Below are positions 46,473 to 55,802 of a stretch of 64,000 bases of DNA, piece after piece. The notes below the pieces were generated by a model that made no database searches, was not told the origin of the DNA, and saw only the letters and a program-made list of their open reading frames with translations. The DNA lies in the NCBI GenBank assembly GCA_016710285.1, contig JADJXR010000001.1:1488001-1552000 (forward strand). Direction: 5' to 3'. Numbering within the stretch: the first letter of the stretch is position 1; every line of letters starts with the position of its first letter. A program made the position numbers and the translations under genes. This stretch comes from Chlorobiota bacterium (GTDB lineage: Bacteria; Bacteroidota; Ignavibacteria; OLB7).

Positions 46473-46480
46473 TAACTTCG
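46473..46480 (+). promoter_or_regulatory. Candidate promoter of lnt (TAACTTCG with TTG 19 bases upstream)
   Basis: TTG at 46451-46453 is separated by 19 bases from TAACTTCG (46473-46480). This fits the Bacteroidota arrangement TTG-N19-TAnnTTnG. It would give a leader of about 65 bases before ATG 46551. Support is by pattern only. Confidence 0.3.
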
Positions 46481-46550
46481 TCCCCGGTGAACGCCCCTTG
46501 CGGCCGATTCGCGCAACCAACTCACTCGCTACTTTCTTCAATCATCTGTG

Positions 46551-48218
46551 ATGCCAACCGAACCTCGCAACGCCGTGCTGGATCGCCTTCCCACGTGGAA
46601 CTTTCTTGTGGCCACTGGCCTACTTTTGGGATTAGCCTATCCCCCGAACCCTGTTGGATTGTTCGGCGCGGTTGGGCTTGTTCCCTTGCTGTACGTGCTT
46701 CGGCGCGCGGCAACGTGGAAGCAAGCCTTCCGCTGGAGCTACGGCTCCTTCCTTCTTTTTTCCGCGCTCACAACGTGGTGGGTGGGAAGCTGGCAATCGA
46801 AGACGGAGCCGTACTTGATGATTAGCTGCCTGTTGCTCATCATCATCCACCCCCTCTTTTTTGTGATCCCGATGCTTCTGTACCGTTGGGTGATGCGGCG
46901 CGCATCCCCCTTCCATGCACTGCTGTTTCTTCCATTCCTATGGACCGGCGGGGAATACCTTCACGCGCTCACCGATGCCAGCTATCCGTGGCTAACGCTG
47001 GGGAACACCCAAACCTACAACCACTATTTCATCCAGTTTATTGAGTTCACCGGGGTGTGGGGGCTGAGCTTTGTTTTGCTGGCAATCAACTGCGCCCTTA
47101 CCGCGCTGCTGTTTGCCGCCGGGGCGGATATTCCCCAACAGCAACGCCGCCAAGTTCGGCGCGTTGGGTTGGGGGTTCTGGCCGCTGCAATTCTGCTCCC
47201 CTACGCCCACGGCATTCTGCGCGACGAATCGCCAACAAAGGGGGGAGGGATGACAACCACCATCATCCAGCCGAACGTTGATCCGTGGGACAAGTGGGAG
47301 CAGGTGGATACCGTAAACCAGATTGAGTTGAACGGCCAGATGACCCGGAAAGCGGTGGCCGCGCTTCAGCAAAAACCAGATATGGTGCTCTGGGTGGAGA
47401 CGGCGATTCCCCGCACGCTAACAACGCCCGGGGCCGAAGGAAGAATGGCGGAGGTGATGGAGCTGGTCAACAGCATTGATGTTCCGCTGATGAGCGGATT
47501 CCCCGATTACCACCGCTACTCCGATACCGAGCCGATTCCCCCCAGTTCCAAAATCGGCGTTGAGTATGGCGCGGCGGGCCAGCTGGACAGCTTCCGCTAC
47601 GACCACTTCAATTCCGTTGGGCTGTTTGTGCCTGGCAAGGGCCTGACAGGCGTGTATCACAAGATGCAGCTGGTCCCGTTTGGCGAGCGGATTCCGTTTG
47701 CCGATGATCTTCCCTTCCTGATTAAAATGCTGACGTGGGATATGGGGATTTCGGCGTGGGGAAGGGGGCAATCTATCACGGTGTTCGATCTGCCGTTGCG
47801 GAATGGCCAGCCAGCCAAAGGGGGAGCCGTGATCTGCTTCGAAAGCGTTTACCCGAACGTGGTGCGGAAGTTCGTTGACTCCGGCGCAAATTTCCTAACA
47901 GTGGTGACCAACGATGGGTGGTATCTGGGAACCACCGGCCCATTGCAGCACCAACGTTTTGCCCTGCTTCGCGCAATCGAAAACCGCCGGCCAATAGCGC
48001 GTGCAGCCAACACGGGAATCAGCTGCTTCATCTCGCCAAACGGTGAGATTTACAACGAGACCGAGCAGAACGTGGCCGCAGCAATCACCGACCAGCTTGA
48101 GCTACGGAGCGGCCGTACACTCTACACCCGTTGGGGGGATTGGTGGCCGCAACTTTGTTTGCTGGCCGCAGCAATGTTCGCGGTAGCGATTGCTCTGCGC
48201 CGCCACCGAAGCGCGTAG
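46551..48218 (+). CDS. lnt: Apolipoprotein N-acyltransferase
   Basis: Lnt adds the third acyl chain to the N-terminal Cys of lipoproteins. The 555-residue product has several N-terminal membrane helices and a carbon-nitrogen hydrolase domain. The catalytic triad is visible: Glu in MVLWVETAIP (near residue 282), Lys in YHKMQLVPFGERIPF (near 369) and Cys in GGAVICFESVYP (near 429). VTNDGWYLGTTGPLQH is also conserved. A C-terminal membrane helix closes the protein. ATG 46551 is chosen over GTG 46548. It fits the many lipoproteins in this window. Its stop lies 4 bases from the convergent protease gene. Confidence 0.93.
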   Translation: MPTEPRNAVLDRLPTWNFLVATGLLLGLAYPPNPVGLFGAVGLVPLLYVLRRAATWKQAFRWSYGSFLLFSALTTWWVGSWQSKTEPYLMISCLLLIIIHPLFFVIPMLLYRWVMRRASPFHALLFLPFLWTGGEYLHALTDASYPWLTLGNTQTYNHYFIQFIEFTGVWGLSFVLLAINCALTALLFAAGADIPQQQRRQVRRVGLGVLAAAILLPYAHGILRDESPTKGGGMTTTIIQPNVDPWDKWEQVDTVNQIELNGQMTRKAVAALQQKPDMVLWVETAIPRTLTTPGAEGRMAEVMELVNSIDVPLMSGFPDYHRYSDTEPIPPSSKIGVEYGAAGQLDSFRYDHFNSVGLFVPGKGLTGVYHKMQLVPFGERIPFADDLPFLIKMLTWDMGISAWGRGQSITVFDLPLRNGQPAKGGAVICFESVYPNVVRKFVDSGANFLTVVTNDGWYLGTTGPLQHQRFALLRAIENRRPIARAANTGISCFISPNGEIYNETEQNVAAAITDQLELRSGRTLYTRWGDWWPQLCLLAAAMFAVAIALRRHRSA

Positions 48219-48222
48219 CCGG

Positions 48223-49893
48223 TTATCGTATCGCCAATAACTTCCGATAGCCCTTCCCCCCCAAACGGAGCAAGCCAAGCGCGGCATTGACTTGGCGATC
48301 ATTCGGAAGCGATTTCGCCACACGCTCACGCTGGGTGGTGAAGCGTGCGGTGATCTCATCAAACAGCCAGCGGCGGACCTCCTCGCGGTAACGCTCCATC
48401 TCCCTTCGTTGGTCGGCTTTTGCAACGCCGCGCAGCTTCTCGATTTGCTCCACCACTTGCGCGCTGCGGCGGGTGCGGCGGGCATCGTCGTACAGGTCAT
48501 CTATCTGCTCAATCAATGGGTCCGGCGTTTGGGATTCGTTCAGCTCGTTGGTGGAGAATTCCATGAAGGCTGCCAGAAGCGAATCGGTGATGGCGAACCG
48601 CTGGGGCAGCGCACGCATCCCCGAAGCGGACTGGCTGGCGAAACGGAAAAACAGGTTCGATTCCGCAAGCCGGGCAATAATTGCGGCAGTATCTGGCAGC
48701 CGCACCAGCGTGTCCGGCAGCACCCCGCCGTGGTCGTACACGGGCCGCCCGATGCGGGTGCGGAACAGGCGGTGGCTGGTGTCCACCGTTCCCCCGGCTT
48801 GGTCCCCGGCGTAATCAATTTTTTGGATGCAACGCCCCGATGGAGTGTAATACCGCGCCGTGGTCATCTTCAGCATATTGTCGTCGGGAAGCAGCCGTGT
48901 GGATTGGACCAAGCCCTTCCCAAAACTGGGGACCCCAATCACCACGCCAACATCAAGGTCCTGCATTGCCCCGGCAACAATCTCGGCAGCGGAAGCTGAG
49001 TATCCATCCACCATAATTACCACCGGCAAGCCTTCTGCAATCGGGTCTTCGGTGGAGCGGTATTCCTGGCTTTCGGCGGAGTCGCGGCCCCGGGTGGAGA
49101 CGATCAGGCTGCCGGAGGGGACGAACTTCGCCACCACATCCACCGCTGCTTCCAGCACGCCGCCGGGGTTGTTGCGAAGGTCCAGGATCATCCCGCGTTT
49201 CATCCCCTGGCGTTGCAAGTCAAGGATTGCCGCACGCATCTCATCGCCGGCATTGCTGCTGAACCGGGTTAGCCGCACGTACCCAACGCTATCGGCCACC
49301 ATGCCGCTGTAGCTGATGCTCCGCACGCGAATCGTCTCGCGGGTAAGGGTGAAATGGAGCAGCGTATCCACGCCGTCGCGTTGCACCGTTAGCGGGACCG
49401 TGGTGTTCGGCAGGCCGCGTGTTTGTTCGCGCAGCCGTTCAATCGGTCCGTTCAGCATCCGCACGCCGTTAATCTCCATAATCCTGTCCCCCATCCGGAC
49501 CCCTTCGCGCTGTGCCGAGTATCCATCCATCACATCGGTGATCGTCACCATGCTGTCGCGCATTCCCACGCTAATCCCAATCCCGCCGTAGGAGCCGCTT
49601 GATAGCAACTCAATTTCGGCGGCCTCACCTTTCCGCAGATACTCGGTGTAGGGGTCCAGTTCTTCCAACATTCCATCAATGGCGGCGGTAATCATTCTTT
49701 CTGGGTCCAGCTTTTCCACGTAGCCGTGCGACAGCTCGCGGAACGTCTCGCCGAACACCTCCAACTGGGCGTTGACGTTGTAGTAATACTCCTCCTCGTC
49801 GGGGAGCATAAAAGCGGCAAGCACCATCACCGAGGCAAGCACCATCAGCAAGGCACGTGGCGAGAGCGGGAGCGTGGAATGTGGCTTATCCAT
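48223..49893 (-). CDS. ctpA: S41 family C-terminal processing peptidase
   Basis: A membrane-anchored periplasmic serine protease of 556 residues. After an N-terminal anchor (ALLMVLASVMVLAAFML) comes the conserved EELDPYTEYL, then a PDZ domain (GGIGISVGMRDSMVTITDV to MEINGVRM) and the catalytic core: LDLRNNPGGVLEAAVDVV, the Ser region DGYSASAAEIVAGAMQ near residue 300 and the Lys in SFGKGLVQS near residue 326. It is longer than the common CtpA because of an approximately 150-residue helical C-terminal extension. Substrates are unknown. The tail-to-tail arrangement with lnt leaves 4 bases between stops. Confidence 0.9.
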   Translation of the reverse strand: MDKPHSTLPLSPRALLMVLASVMVLAAFMLPDEEEYYYNVNAQLEVFGETFRELSHGYVEKLDPERMITAAIDGMLEELDPYTEYLRKGEAAEIELLSSGSYGGIGISVGMRDSMVTITDVMDGYSAQREGVRMGDRIMEINGVRMLNGPIERLREQTRGLPNTTVPLTVQRDGVDTLLHFTLTRETIRVRSISYSGMVADSVGYVRLTRFSSNAGDEMRAAILDLQRQGMKRGMILDLRNNPGGVLEAAVDVVAKFVPSGSLIVSTRGRDSAESQEYRSTEDPIAEGLPVVIMVDGYSASAAEIVAGAMQDLDVGVVIGVPSFGKGLVQSTRLLPDDNMLKMTTARYYTPSGRCIQKIDYAGDQAGGTVDTSHRLFRTRIGRPVYDHGGVLPDTLVRLPDTAAIIARLAESNLFFRFASQSASGMRALPQRFAITDSLLAAFMEFSTNELNESQTPDPLIEQIDDLYDDARRTRRSAQVVEQIEKLRGVAKADQRREMERYREEVRRWLFDEITARFTTQRERVAKSLPNDRQVNAALGLLRLGGKGYRKLLAIR

Positions 49894-49983
49894 GGCGGTT
49901 CATCAGGGAAGCAGATTGCAGAAAATTTCTTTGGCCAAAATAGTGGTTCGCCATGCAGCGATCAATCCCCCAAAAAATAGCGA

Positions 49984-50011
49984 CCCCGTTTCAACGGATG
50001 CTGAAACGGGG
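49984..50011 (-). terminator. Terminator downstream of the helical T9SS gene
   Basis: CCCCGTTTCA and TGAAACGGGG form a 10-base perfect stem with an 8-base loop. On the minus strand it is followed by a T-rich stretch (CTATTTTTTGG). It lies 40 bases beyond the stop at 50052. Confidence 0.7.
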
Positions 50012-50051
50012 CCAAGCCATTATTCGGTTGTTTTCTTTTTAGAGGATCACG

Positions 50052-51092
50052 TTAGTGGATCACGCGCATTGCCTTGGCGTACACCATCTCCCCTTTTGCC
50101 GTCTTGACGGTAAGGTGGTATAAGTAGCTTCCGGTGGCAAGCTCGGAGACATCCACGGTAACGCTATGGTCGCCGGTGGCTTGGTCGGATTGGTCGAGCG
50201 AGCGAACCAGCCCGCCATTGGCATCATAGATCCGAAGCATCACTTCCGATGCCGGCTCGGTAAGCACATAGCCAATGGTGGTTGTGGTGTTGGCCGGGTT
50301 CGGGAAATTCTGCTTCAGCGTCGAGCTTTCTGGAAGCTCAAATCCCGTGACCGGTTTCGGAAGGCCCAACGCTTCGCTGAACAACGCCCGAAGATCGGCT
50401 CCGTTGAAAAGCATAATCAGCGGCTCGATACCGAAATCATAGACCTCTCCAACCTGTTCCTGTCCCTTCTCCGATTTCAATTCGGCGATGGTCTCGTTAA
50501 AGTCATCGCGGTTATCAATCAGCTGGCGTTTTGCTTCGGGGTCGGCCATGATCGCCTTCTTGTTTGCGGCAACGTAGCGGTCGGCCTGCGATTGCAGCTC
50601 GGTCAAAAATGTGGCAAGGTCACCAATCACCTCTTCTTTCAATCCATCAAGCGATGTGCGGTAGCGTCCGGACATCTCCATCGCCGTTCCAAAAATGGAG
50701 AAGACTTCGGTGAGCTTTTCCATCCCTTCTTGTTCAATCTCTAGATCGGCGGTGGCCTCGTTTTCTTCTATCTGCTCGATCTGTGCGTCCTCGTTCTTCG
50801 CTTTCTCCAGCATCTCGCTGGTCAGGATGCTCCAGCGGACGCGGAGCCGATTCAAGGTTTCAAGGTCGGCAGCCGAGAGGGTGCGGTCAATTTGTTGTTT
50901 GTAATCGCTAAGTTTTGCGGTCCAGAAATTGAGCGCAGTCTGGCCAATTTGATTCTGCAGCTGCTGCACCAGCGGGGATTCGCCATCGGGCTGGGTGCGG
51001 TCAATCGTTTGTTGGGCGGTTAGCGGAGCGGTGGCCAGCAGGATAGCGGCACACGCGCCCGCAAGGCGTGCGGCGGTTCGGCGTATAAGCAT
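50052..51092 (-). CDS. Helical secreted protein with T9SS C-terminal domain
   Basis: The 346-residue product has a signal peptide (LAGACAAILLATAPLTAQ). About 200 residues are almost purely helical (FWTAKLSDYKQQIDRTLSAA, EEVIGDLATFLTELQSQADR). A T9SS type A domain ends the protein (LKQNFPNPANTTTTIGYVLT to GSYLYHLTVKTAKGEM). I do not recognise the helical domain. The start at 51092 is well supported by GGAGG 9 bases upstream; the in-frame ATG at 51128 is less likely. It has its own terminator and appears monocistronic. Confidence 0.8.
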   Translation of the reverse strand: MLIRRTAARLAGACAAILLATAPLTAQQTIDRTQPDGESPLVQQLQNQIGQTALNFWTAKLSDYKQQIDRTLSAADLETLNRLRVRWSILTSEMLEKAKNEDAQIEQIEENEATADLEIEQEGMEKLTEVFSIFGTAMEMSGRYRTSLDGLKEEVIGDLATFLTELQSQADRYVAANKKAIMADPEAKRQLIDNRDDFNETIAELKSEKGQEQVGEVYDFGIEPLIMLFNGADLRALFSEALGLPKPVTGFELPESSTLKQNFPNPANTTTTIGYVLTEPASEVMLRIYDANGGLVRSLDQSDQATGDHSVTVDVSELATGSYLYHLTVKTAKGEMVYAKAMRVIH

Positions 51093-51270
51093 CGGTCGGT
51101 TCCTCCAGGGAAGTTGAGTATCGTTCATCGGACTGTTTGGGAAAAGGGGCTGCGTCAGAATGCCAGCGGTTGATTAGTGCTCGCGTTCCAGCAGACGCGC
51201 CGGACAGACGACGCACCCACAGCAAAGTTGCAACAGGGGAAGCCAGCACGCAAGGGAAGTGGGAGTTTTA

Positions 51271-51299
51271 TTGGTGAGTAGTAGAATGAAAAATTATAG
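51271..51299 (+). promoter_or_regulatory. Possible promoter of the restriction-modification operon
   Basis: TTGGTG, a 17-base spacer and TTATAG resemble a sigma-70 -35/-10 pair and lie 43 bases upstream of the methyltransferase start, within an A+T-rich leader. In this phylum -10 sites often differ, so support is weak. Confidence 0.3.
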
Positions 51300-51341
51300 G
51301 AAGAATTGAACAAATCTGAATAGATTGAGCAACGAACAGCT

Positions 51342-52370
51342 ATGAACTACATTGAATACATCAATGCTGCGCTTCAACCATCGCATCCGATTGGCTTGCG
51401 TGCGGTGGATCTATTTGCAGGGTGCGGTGGTATCTCCCTAGGCTTTGAGGCAATGGGAATTGCTGTTGATGGCTATGAGATGGACCCCAAAGCCGCCAGC
51501 ACCTATAATCACAACTTGCAAGGCCATTGCTTTACTGAGCGGTTGACGTTAGCCACCCCCATTAGCAATGGGTATGATATCGTTCTTGGGGGTCCGCCAT
51601 GCCAGCCATTTAGCGTAGGTGGACACCAAAAAGGAGCGGAAGATGACCGGAACGGGTTCCCAGTTTTTATCAATGCGATTCGGAACATACAACCCAAATT
51701 GTGGTTATTCGAGAATGTGCGTGGTATGCTCTACTCAAATCGTGGCTATTTTGAGCACATAGTGGCGGAGCTTGGGGAGCTTGGTTACAGGATTGAGTAT
51801 CGGATCTTAAATGCTGTGAATTACGGTGTTCCGCAAAATCGTGAGCGATTATTTGTTGTGGGGCATCGCAGTAATTTTAATTATCCACCACCCCTAACAA
51901 AAACAACAACCGTTGGTGAAGCAATTGGAGATTTAATTGATACAACAATAGATGAGAGTAAAATTTTAACTCCATCAATGGATCGCTACGTATTGAACTA
52001 TGAAAAAGCCTCCAAGTGTGTTAATCCACGGGATTTACACCTTAACAAACCAGCGCGAACATTAACTTGCCGCAACATTGCTGCGCCAACGGGTGATATG
52101 CAAAGGGTTCGCTTAAGCGATGGTAGAAGAAGACGCATTTCCATCCGTGAGGCAGCGCGGCTTCAGAGTTTCCCCGATTGGTTTACATTCCACGGCACCG
52201 AGACACAACAGTATTACCAAATTGGGAATGCAGTCCCGCCAATTCTTGCTTTGCATTTAGCTAAATCTGTTGTTCAGTGTTTGACAAGCAATGAATATTC
52301 AAATAACGTGCTACTCGAATCACCACTATTAAGCATCGGGGCGCAAACGATGATTGTTTTTGAGCAATGA
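51342..52370 (+). CDS. DNA cytosine-5 methyltransferase of a type II restriction-modification system
   Basis: The enzyme methylates C5 of cytosine in a specific site, protecting the host from the partner endonuclease. The 342-residue product has all key motifs in order: DLFAGCGGISLGFEAMG (I, near residue 22), GGPPCQPFS (IV, catalytic Cys near 86), ENVRGM (VI), QNRERLFVVG (VIII) and REAARLQSFPDWF with QIGNAVPPILA (IX-X). The target-recognition region (about 180-250) has no recognisable specificity. Its stop overlaps the start of the endonuclease gene (ATGA). Base composition is lower in G+C than flanking genes, suggesting transfer. Confidence 0.95.
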   Translation: MNYIEYINAALQPSHPIGLRAVDLFAGCGGISLGFEAMGIAVDGYEMDPKAASTYNHNLQGHCFTERLTLATPISNGYDIVLGGPPCQPFSVGGHQKGAEDDRNGFPVFINAIRNIQPKLWLFENVRGMLYSNRGYFEHIVAELGELGYRIEYRILNAVNYGVPQNRERLFVVGHRSNFNYPPPLTKTTTVGEAIGDLIDTTIDESKILTPSMDRYVLNYEKASKCVNPRDLHLNKPARTLTCRNIAAPTGDMQRVRLSDGRRRRISIREAARLQSFPDWFTFHGTETQQYYQIGNAVPPILALHLAKSVVQCLTSNEYSNNVLLESPLLSIGAQTMIVFEQ

Positions 52371-53353
52371 AAAAAATACGCTCTGCTTCCATACAAAACC
52401 TTATTGACGAAACCATCGAAATTTTAAGAATGGTTGGGGTATCCGTAGAGAAAATGACGAAGCGATCCGCCGAGCGAGCAGCAATGGTACTCCTTGCAGT
52501 AGCTGGCGTACAGGGGAATTGGGATAGAGGATTGAACCGTAATCGAAAGATAAAAACCCGTGAAATCATCAACTATATCAATCAGAATTTTGAAGAAAAT
52601 ATTTCCAGCGGGTCGTACGATAATATCCGTCGCAAGGATCTACGGCCTTTAATTATGGCAGGAATTGTAGAAAGCAATGCTGATAACCCTCAAGCCGCAA
52701 CAAATGATCCAACACGGGGATACTCACTTACCTCTGAAATGATCGAGCTGATGGTCACATACGGAATTGCGAATTGGCATTTATCTGCACAAAAATCCCT
52801 TGGCTACAAAAATTCTCTTAATAATCAGAATACTTACGGAATCCCTGTTAATCTGCCGAGTAGCATTACCATAGAGCTATCTTCTGGTGAGCACAATAGG
52901 CTTCAACGGCATATTATTGAAGATTTTTTACCGCGCTACGGGTTTGGTGCAGAAGTGCTATATATAGGGGATACCAAGAATAAATTTCTTTACCTTCAGC
53001 AATCACAACTTTCTTCTTTGGGTTTCCCAATTATTTCACACGAAAAGCTCCCTGATATTATCGCTTATAGTTCAACAAAGAATTGGCTGTACATTATCGA
53101 GGCAGTGCATAGCAGTGGAGCTATCAACGAGCTTCGCATAGCAGAACTACAATCCATGGCGAAACACTCTACCGCTGGTGTTGTTTTTGTCACGGCTTTT
53201 TTAACACGCAAAGATTTCAAAAAATGGGCCGCTGACATTGCCTGGGAAACCGAAGTCTGGATTGCTGAATATCCCGACCATTTAATTCATTTTGATGGTA
53301 AAATTTTCATTGGTCCACACACAACAGCGGCATCAACTGATCAACGTTCATAG
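52367..53353 (+). CDS. BsuBI/PstI-family restriction endonuclease
   Basis: The 328-residue product has a helical N-terminal domain (IQNLIDETIEILRMVGVSVE, KTREIINYINQNFEENIS) and a C-terminal nuclease domain. The nuclease domain matches the BsuBI/PstI family: YIGDTKNKFLYLQQS, LPDIIAYSSTKNWLYIIEAV (PD...E near residues 229-244) and FVTAFLTRKDFKKW. It also has IAWETEVWIAEYPDHLIHF. Relatives cleave CTGCAG, but specificity here is not established. It is translationally coupled to a C5-cytosine methyltransferase; BsuBI and PstI themselves pair with N6-adenine enzymes, so this pairing is unusual. G+C is clearly below the neighbours. Confidence 0.88.
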   Translation: MKKIRSASIQNLIDETIEILRMVGVSVEKMTKRSAERAAMVLLAVAGVQGNWDRGLNRNRKIKTREIINYINQNFEENISSGSYDNIRRKDLRPLIMAGIVESNADNPQAATNDPTRGYSLTSEMIELMVTYGIANWHLSAQKSLGYKNSLNNQNTYGIPVNLPSSITIELSSGEHNRLQRHIIEDFLPRYGFGAEVLYIGDTKNKFLYLQQSQLSSLGFPIISHEKLPDIIAYSSTKNWLYIIEAVHSSGAINELRIAELQSMAKHSTAGVVFVTAFLTRKDFKKWAADIAWETEVWIAEYPDHLIHFDGKIFIGPHTTAASTDQRS

Positions 53354-53372
53354 TACACGACGCATTTACTGA

Positions 53373-55565
53373 ATGACCAACAACACAACACCAACAATCC
53401 TTGCCGAGCCGGAAAACAGGCTTCCCGATTTTGCGTTCGATCAGCTTCCCGAGCCGCTGGCCAGCAACGTTGCCGCCATGGGATGGAAATCCCCCATGCC
53501 GGTGCAAGTCAAAGCGGTTCCGTACCTCCTTTCTGGCCGCGACATGATTGTCCAGTCGCACACCGGTTCCGGCAAAACCGGCGCGTTCCTTCTCCCACTG
53601 CTTCAACGACTTGACCCAAGCATCCGCACGCCACAGGCGTTGGTGCTGGTCCCAACGCGTGAGCTTGCCATGCAGGTCCACGAAGAATTCCTGGCGTTGT
53701 CGCAAGGGACCGGGCTTCAGGGCGCGCTGATTTACGGCGGCGTTGGCTACGGCCCCCAGCTTCAAGCCCTCCGCGACGGCGCGCAAGTGGTGATTGGCAC
53801 ACCAGGCCGAATCACCGACCACCTTAGCCGCCGCTCCCTGAACTTCAACAACCTGCGCGTCCTTGTGTTCGATGAAGCCGATGAGATGCTTTCCATGGGC
53901 TTCTACCCAGCCATGGTTGAAATCCGCTCCTGGCTTCCCCGCAAACGGATCTCCTGGATGTTCTCGGCCACCATGCCCTACAAGGTGCAGCTGCTGGCCG
54001 AAGAATTCCTGACAAAGCCAGAGTTCCTAACCTTGAGCGCCGGCCACGAGACCGTCAGCACGATGGAGCACCGCTGGTACATGGTCCCCCCAATGGATAA
54101 GGACCTGATGCTGATGCGGTTGATTGAAATAGAAAGCCCGGAATCGGCCATCATCTTCTGCAACATGAAGACCGATGTGGAATACGTTGCCAGCGCGCTC
54201 CGAAGCCGTGGCTACAACGCCGATTTACTATCGGGCGACCTTAGCCAGAAGGACCGCGAAACCGCCATGCGCCGGATTAAAAACCACGAGGTCCGGTTCC
54301 TTGTTGCCACCGATGTGGCCGCGCGCGGCATTGACATCAGCGACCTTGCTTACGTCTTCCAATACGACGTCCCAAAAGATTCCGAAAGCTACTTGCACCG
54401 CGCCGGACGCACCGCCCGCGCAGGGAACACCGGCGTTGTGGTGACGCTGGTGGCGAATATGTCCGACAAAACCGACCTGAATAAAATCTCCCGCCGCTAC
54501 AACGTTGACTTCGTTGAGATGAAGCTGCCAACGCAAGAGGAGATGGAGCAGCGGATTGCCGAACGGCTGATTAACCTGCTGGAAGAACGGATGCGGAAAA
54601 TCACCAAGCAGGTCCACCGCGAGCGGATTGCACGGTTCGAGGCGTTGGTAAAAGGCCTTTCGCAGACCGAGGATGAGTGGCTGTTGGTGGCAATGCTCCT
54701 GGATGAGTTGTACCAGAAGGAATTCCACGCCGCAACGGCAACCGCCGGCCCAACCAGCAAGGCCACCACCGGAAAAACTCCGCCGCCACCGCAGGCGGAA
54801 GCACGGCCAACAACCCAGCCAGCAAGCGGAACGCATCAGCACGCAACGCCTTCGCACAAACCAAGCCCGCCAACGCAGCCGGCCCAACAGCAAACGCCCA
54901 CCACCCTCCATCCGCAGGCTGCGGATGGAGCACTACAGGAGCCTGCCAAAAAGAAAAAGAAGAAAAAGAAACGCCGCCGCAATCGTGGCGGGGAGCAAAC
55001 CGCCGCCGGCACAACCCTGCAAGCAATGGGAGCCGATGCCGCCGCAAACGCTGCCACGCAAACCGCAACACCGGCGGAGCAGGAGCAGGCGGCCAGCGTG
55101 AGCATTGAAGAAGTGGCAACGGCAGAAACCGGAGCGGCGGAGCAATCCCCCACGGAGCTTCCCGCCCCAGCCAAGAAAAGCACACGCCGAAAAACCACTG
55201 AGGAAAAAGTAGAGATAGCAGCAACCACAGAATCCGCGCCGGAGCTTGCAGCCGCGCCAGCCCCTTCCGGCAAGCCGGCCAAAGCTCCCGCAAAACGGAA
55301 GGCCAAAACCACCCCGGAACCCAGCCAACCGGAAGCGGTTTCGGAAGCAATCCCAGAAACCAAACCGGCCGGGCGCAAAAAGCAAAAAGCCGCCGCGCAA
55401 AAGGAAGAAGCACCGGTGGAAGCAACAGCCCCGGAATCTATCCTTGCCCCCGAACCGGAAGCCAAGCCAGCAAAGCGGAAAGCCAGCCCAAAGAAAACGG
55501 TGGCGGAAACCGCGCCAGCCGAAGCCCCAGCCGTGCAACCGAAGCGGCGGAAGAAAGGGGAGTAA
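53373..55565 (+). CDS. DEAD-box RNA helicase with long basic low-complexity tail
   Basis: The 730-residue product has the full DEAD-box core: QSHTGSGKTGAFLLPLL (motif I), PTRELAMQ (Ia), VFDEADEMLSMGF (II), FSATMPYK (III), FLVATDVAARGIDISDL (V) and HRAGRTARAG (VI). The core ends near residue 450. The remaining 280 residues are Ala-, Lys-, Pro- and Thr-rich with a Lys run (KKKKKKKRRRNRGG), probably disordered and RNA-binding. Similar basic tails are seen on helicases acting on ribosome assembly or RNA decay. The gene follows the restriction-modification operon with a 19-base gap. Confidence 0.93.
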   Translation: MTNNTTPTILAEPENRLPDFAFDQLPEPLASNVAAMGWKSPMPVQVKAVPYLLSGRDMIVQSHTGSGKTGAFLLPLLQRLDPSIRTPQALVLVPTRELAMQVHEEFLALSQGTGLQGALIYGGVGYGPQLQALRDGAQVVIGTPGRITDHLSRRSLNFNNLRVLVFDEADEMLSMGFYPAMVEIRSWLPRKRISWMFSATMPYKVQLLAEEFLTKPEFLTLSAGHETVSTMEHRWYMVPPMDKDLMLMRLIEIESPESAIIFCNMKTDVEYVASALRSRGYNADLLSGDLSQKDRETAMRRIKNHEVRFLVATDVAARGIDISDLAYVFQYDVPKDSESYLHRAGRTARAGNTGVVVTLVANMSDKTDLNKISRRYNVDFVEMKLPTQEEMEQRIAERLINLLEERMRKITKQVHRERIARFEALVKGLSQTEDEWLLVAMLLDELYQKEFHAATATAGPTSKATTGKTPPPPQAEARPTTQPASGTHQHATPSHKPSPPTQPAQQQTPTTLHPQAADGALQEPAKKKKKKKKRRRNRGGEQTAAGTTLQAMGADAAANAATQTATPAEQEQAASVSIEEVATAETGAAEQSPTELPAPAKKSTRRKTTEEKVEIAATTESAPELAAAPAPSGKPAKAPAKRKAKTTPEPSQPEAVSEAIPETKPAGRKKQKAAAQKEEAPVEATAPESILAPEPEAKPAKRKASPKKTVAETAPAEAPAVQPKRRKKGE

Positions 55566-55587
55566 GAAGGGAACGGAAGAATCACAC

Positions 55588-55623
55588 AACAGGGGCATGA
55601 TCCAGGCCGATCATGCCCCTGTT
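55588..55623 (+). terminator. Hairpin after the helicase gene
   Basis: AACAGGGGCATGATC and GATCATGCCCCTGTT form a perfect 15-base stem with a 6-base loop. No U-tract follows, so termination efficiency is uncertain. Confidence 0.5.
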
Positions 55624-55802
55624 GATGTTCATCTCAGAGTTTCATAAAAACCATCACTCACTTCCCCGCCTCCTTTTTTTCCTCACCCCGACGCTGCAAC
55701 CTCACACACTCCATTGCAGTTAGGGTGTGGCGGCGGGCTTGGTGATGGAGCCTGCACGATGTACCTTGCTTCCCCACTGTTGTGGGCGACGCTGATTCCT
55801 TG

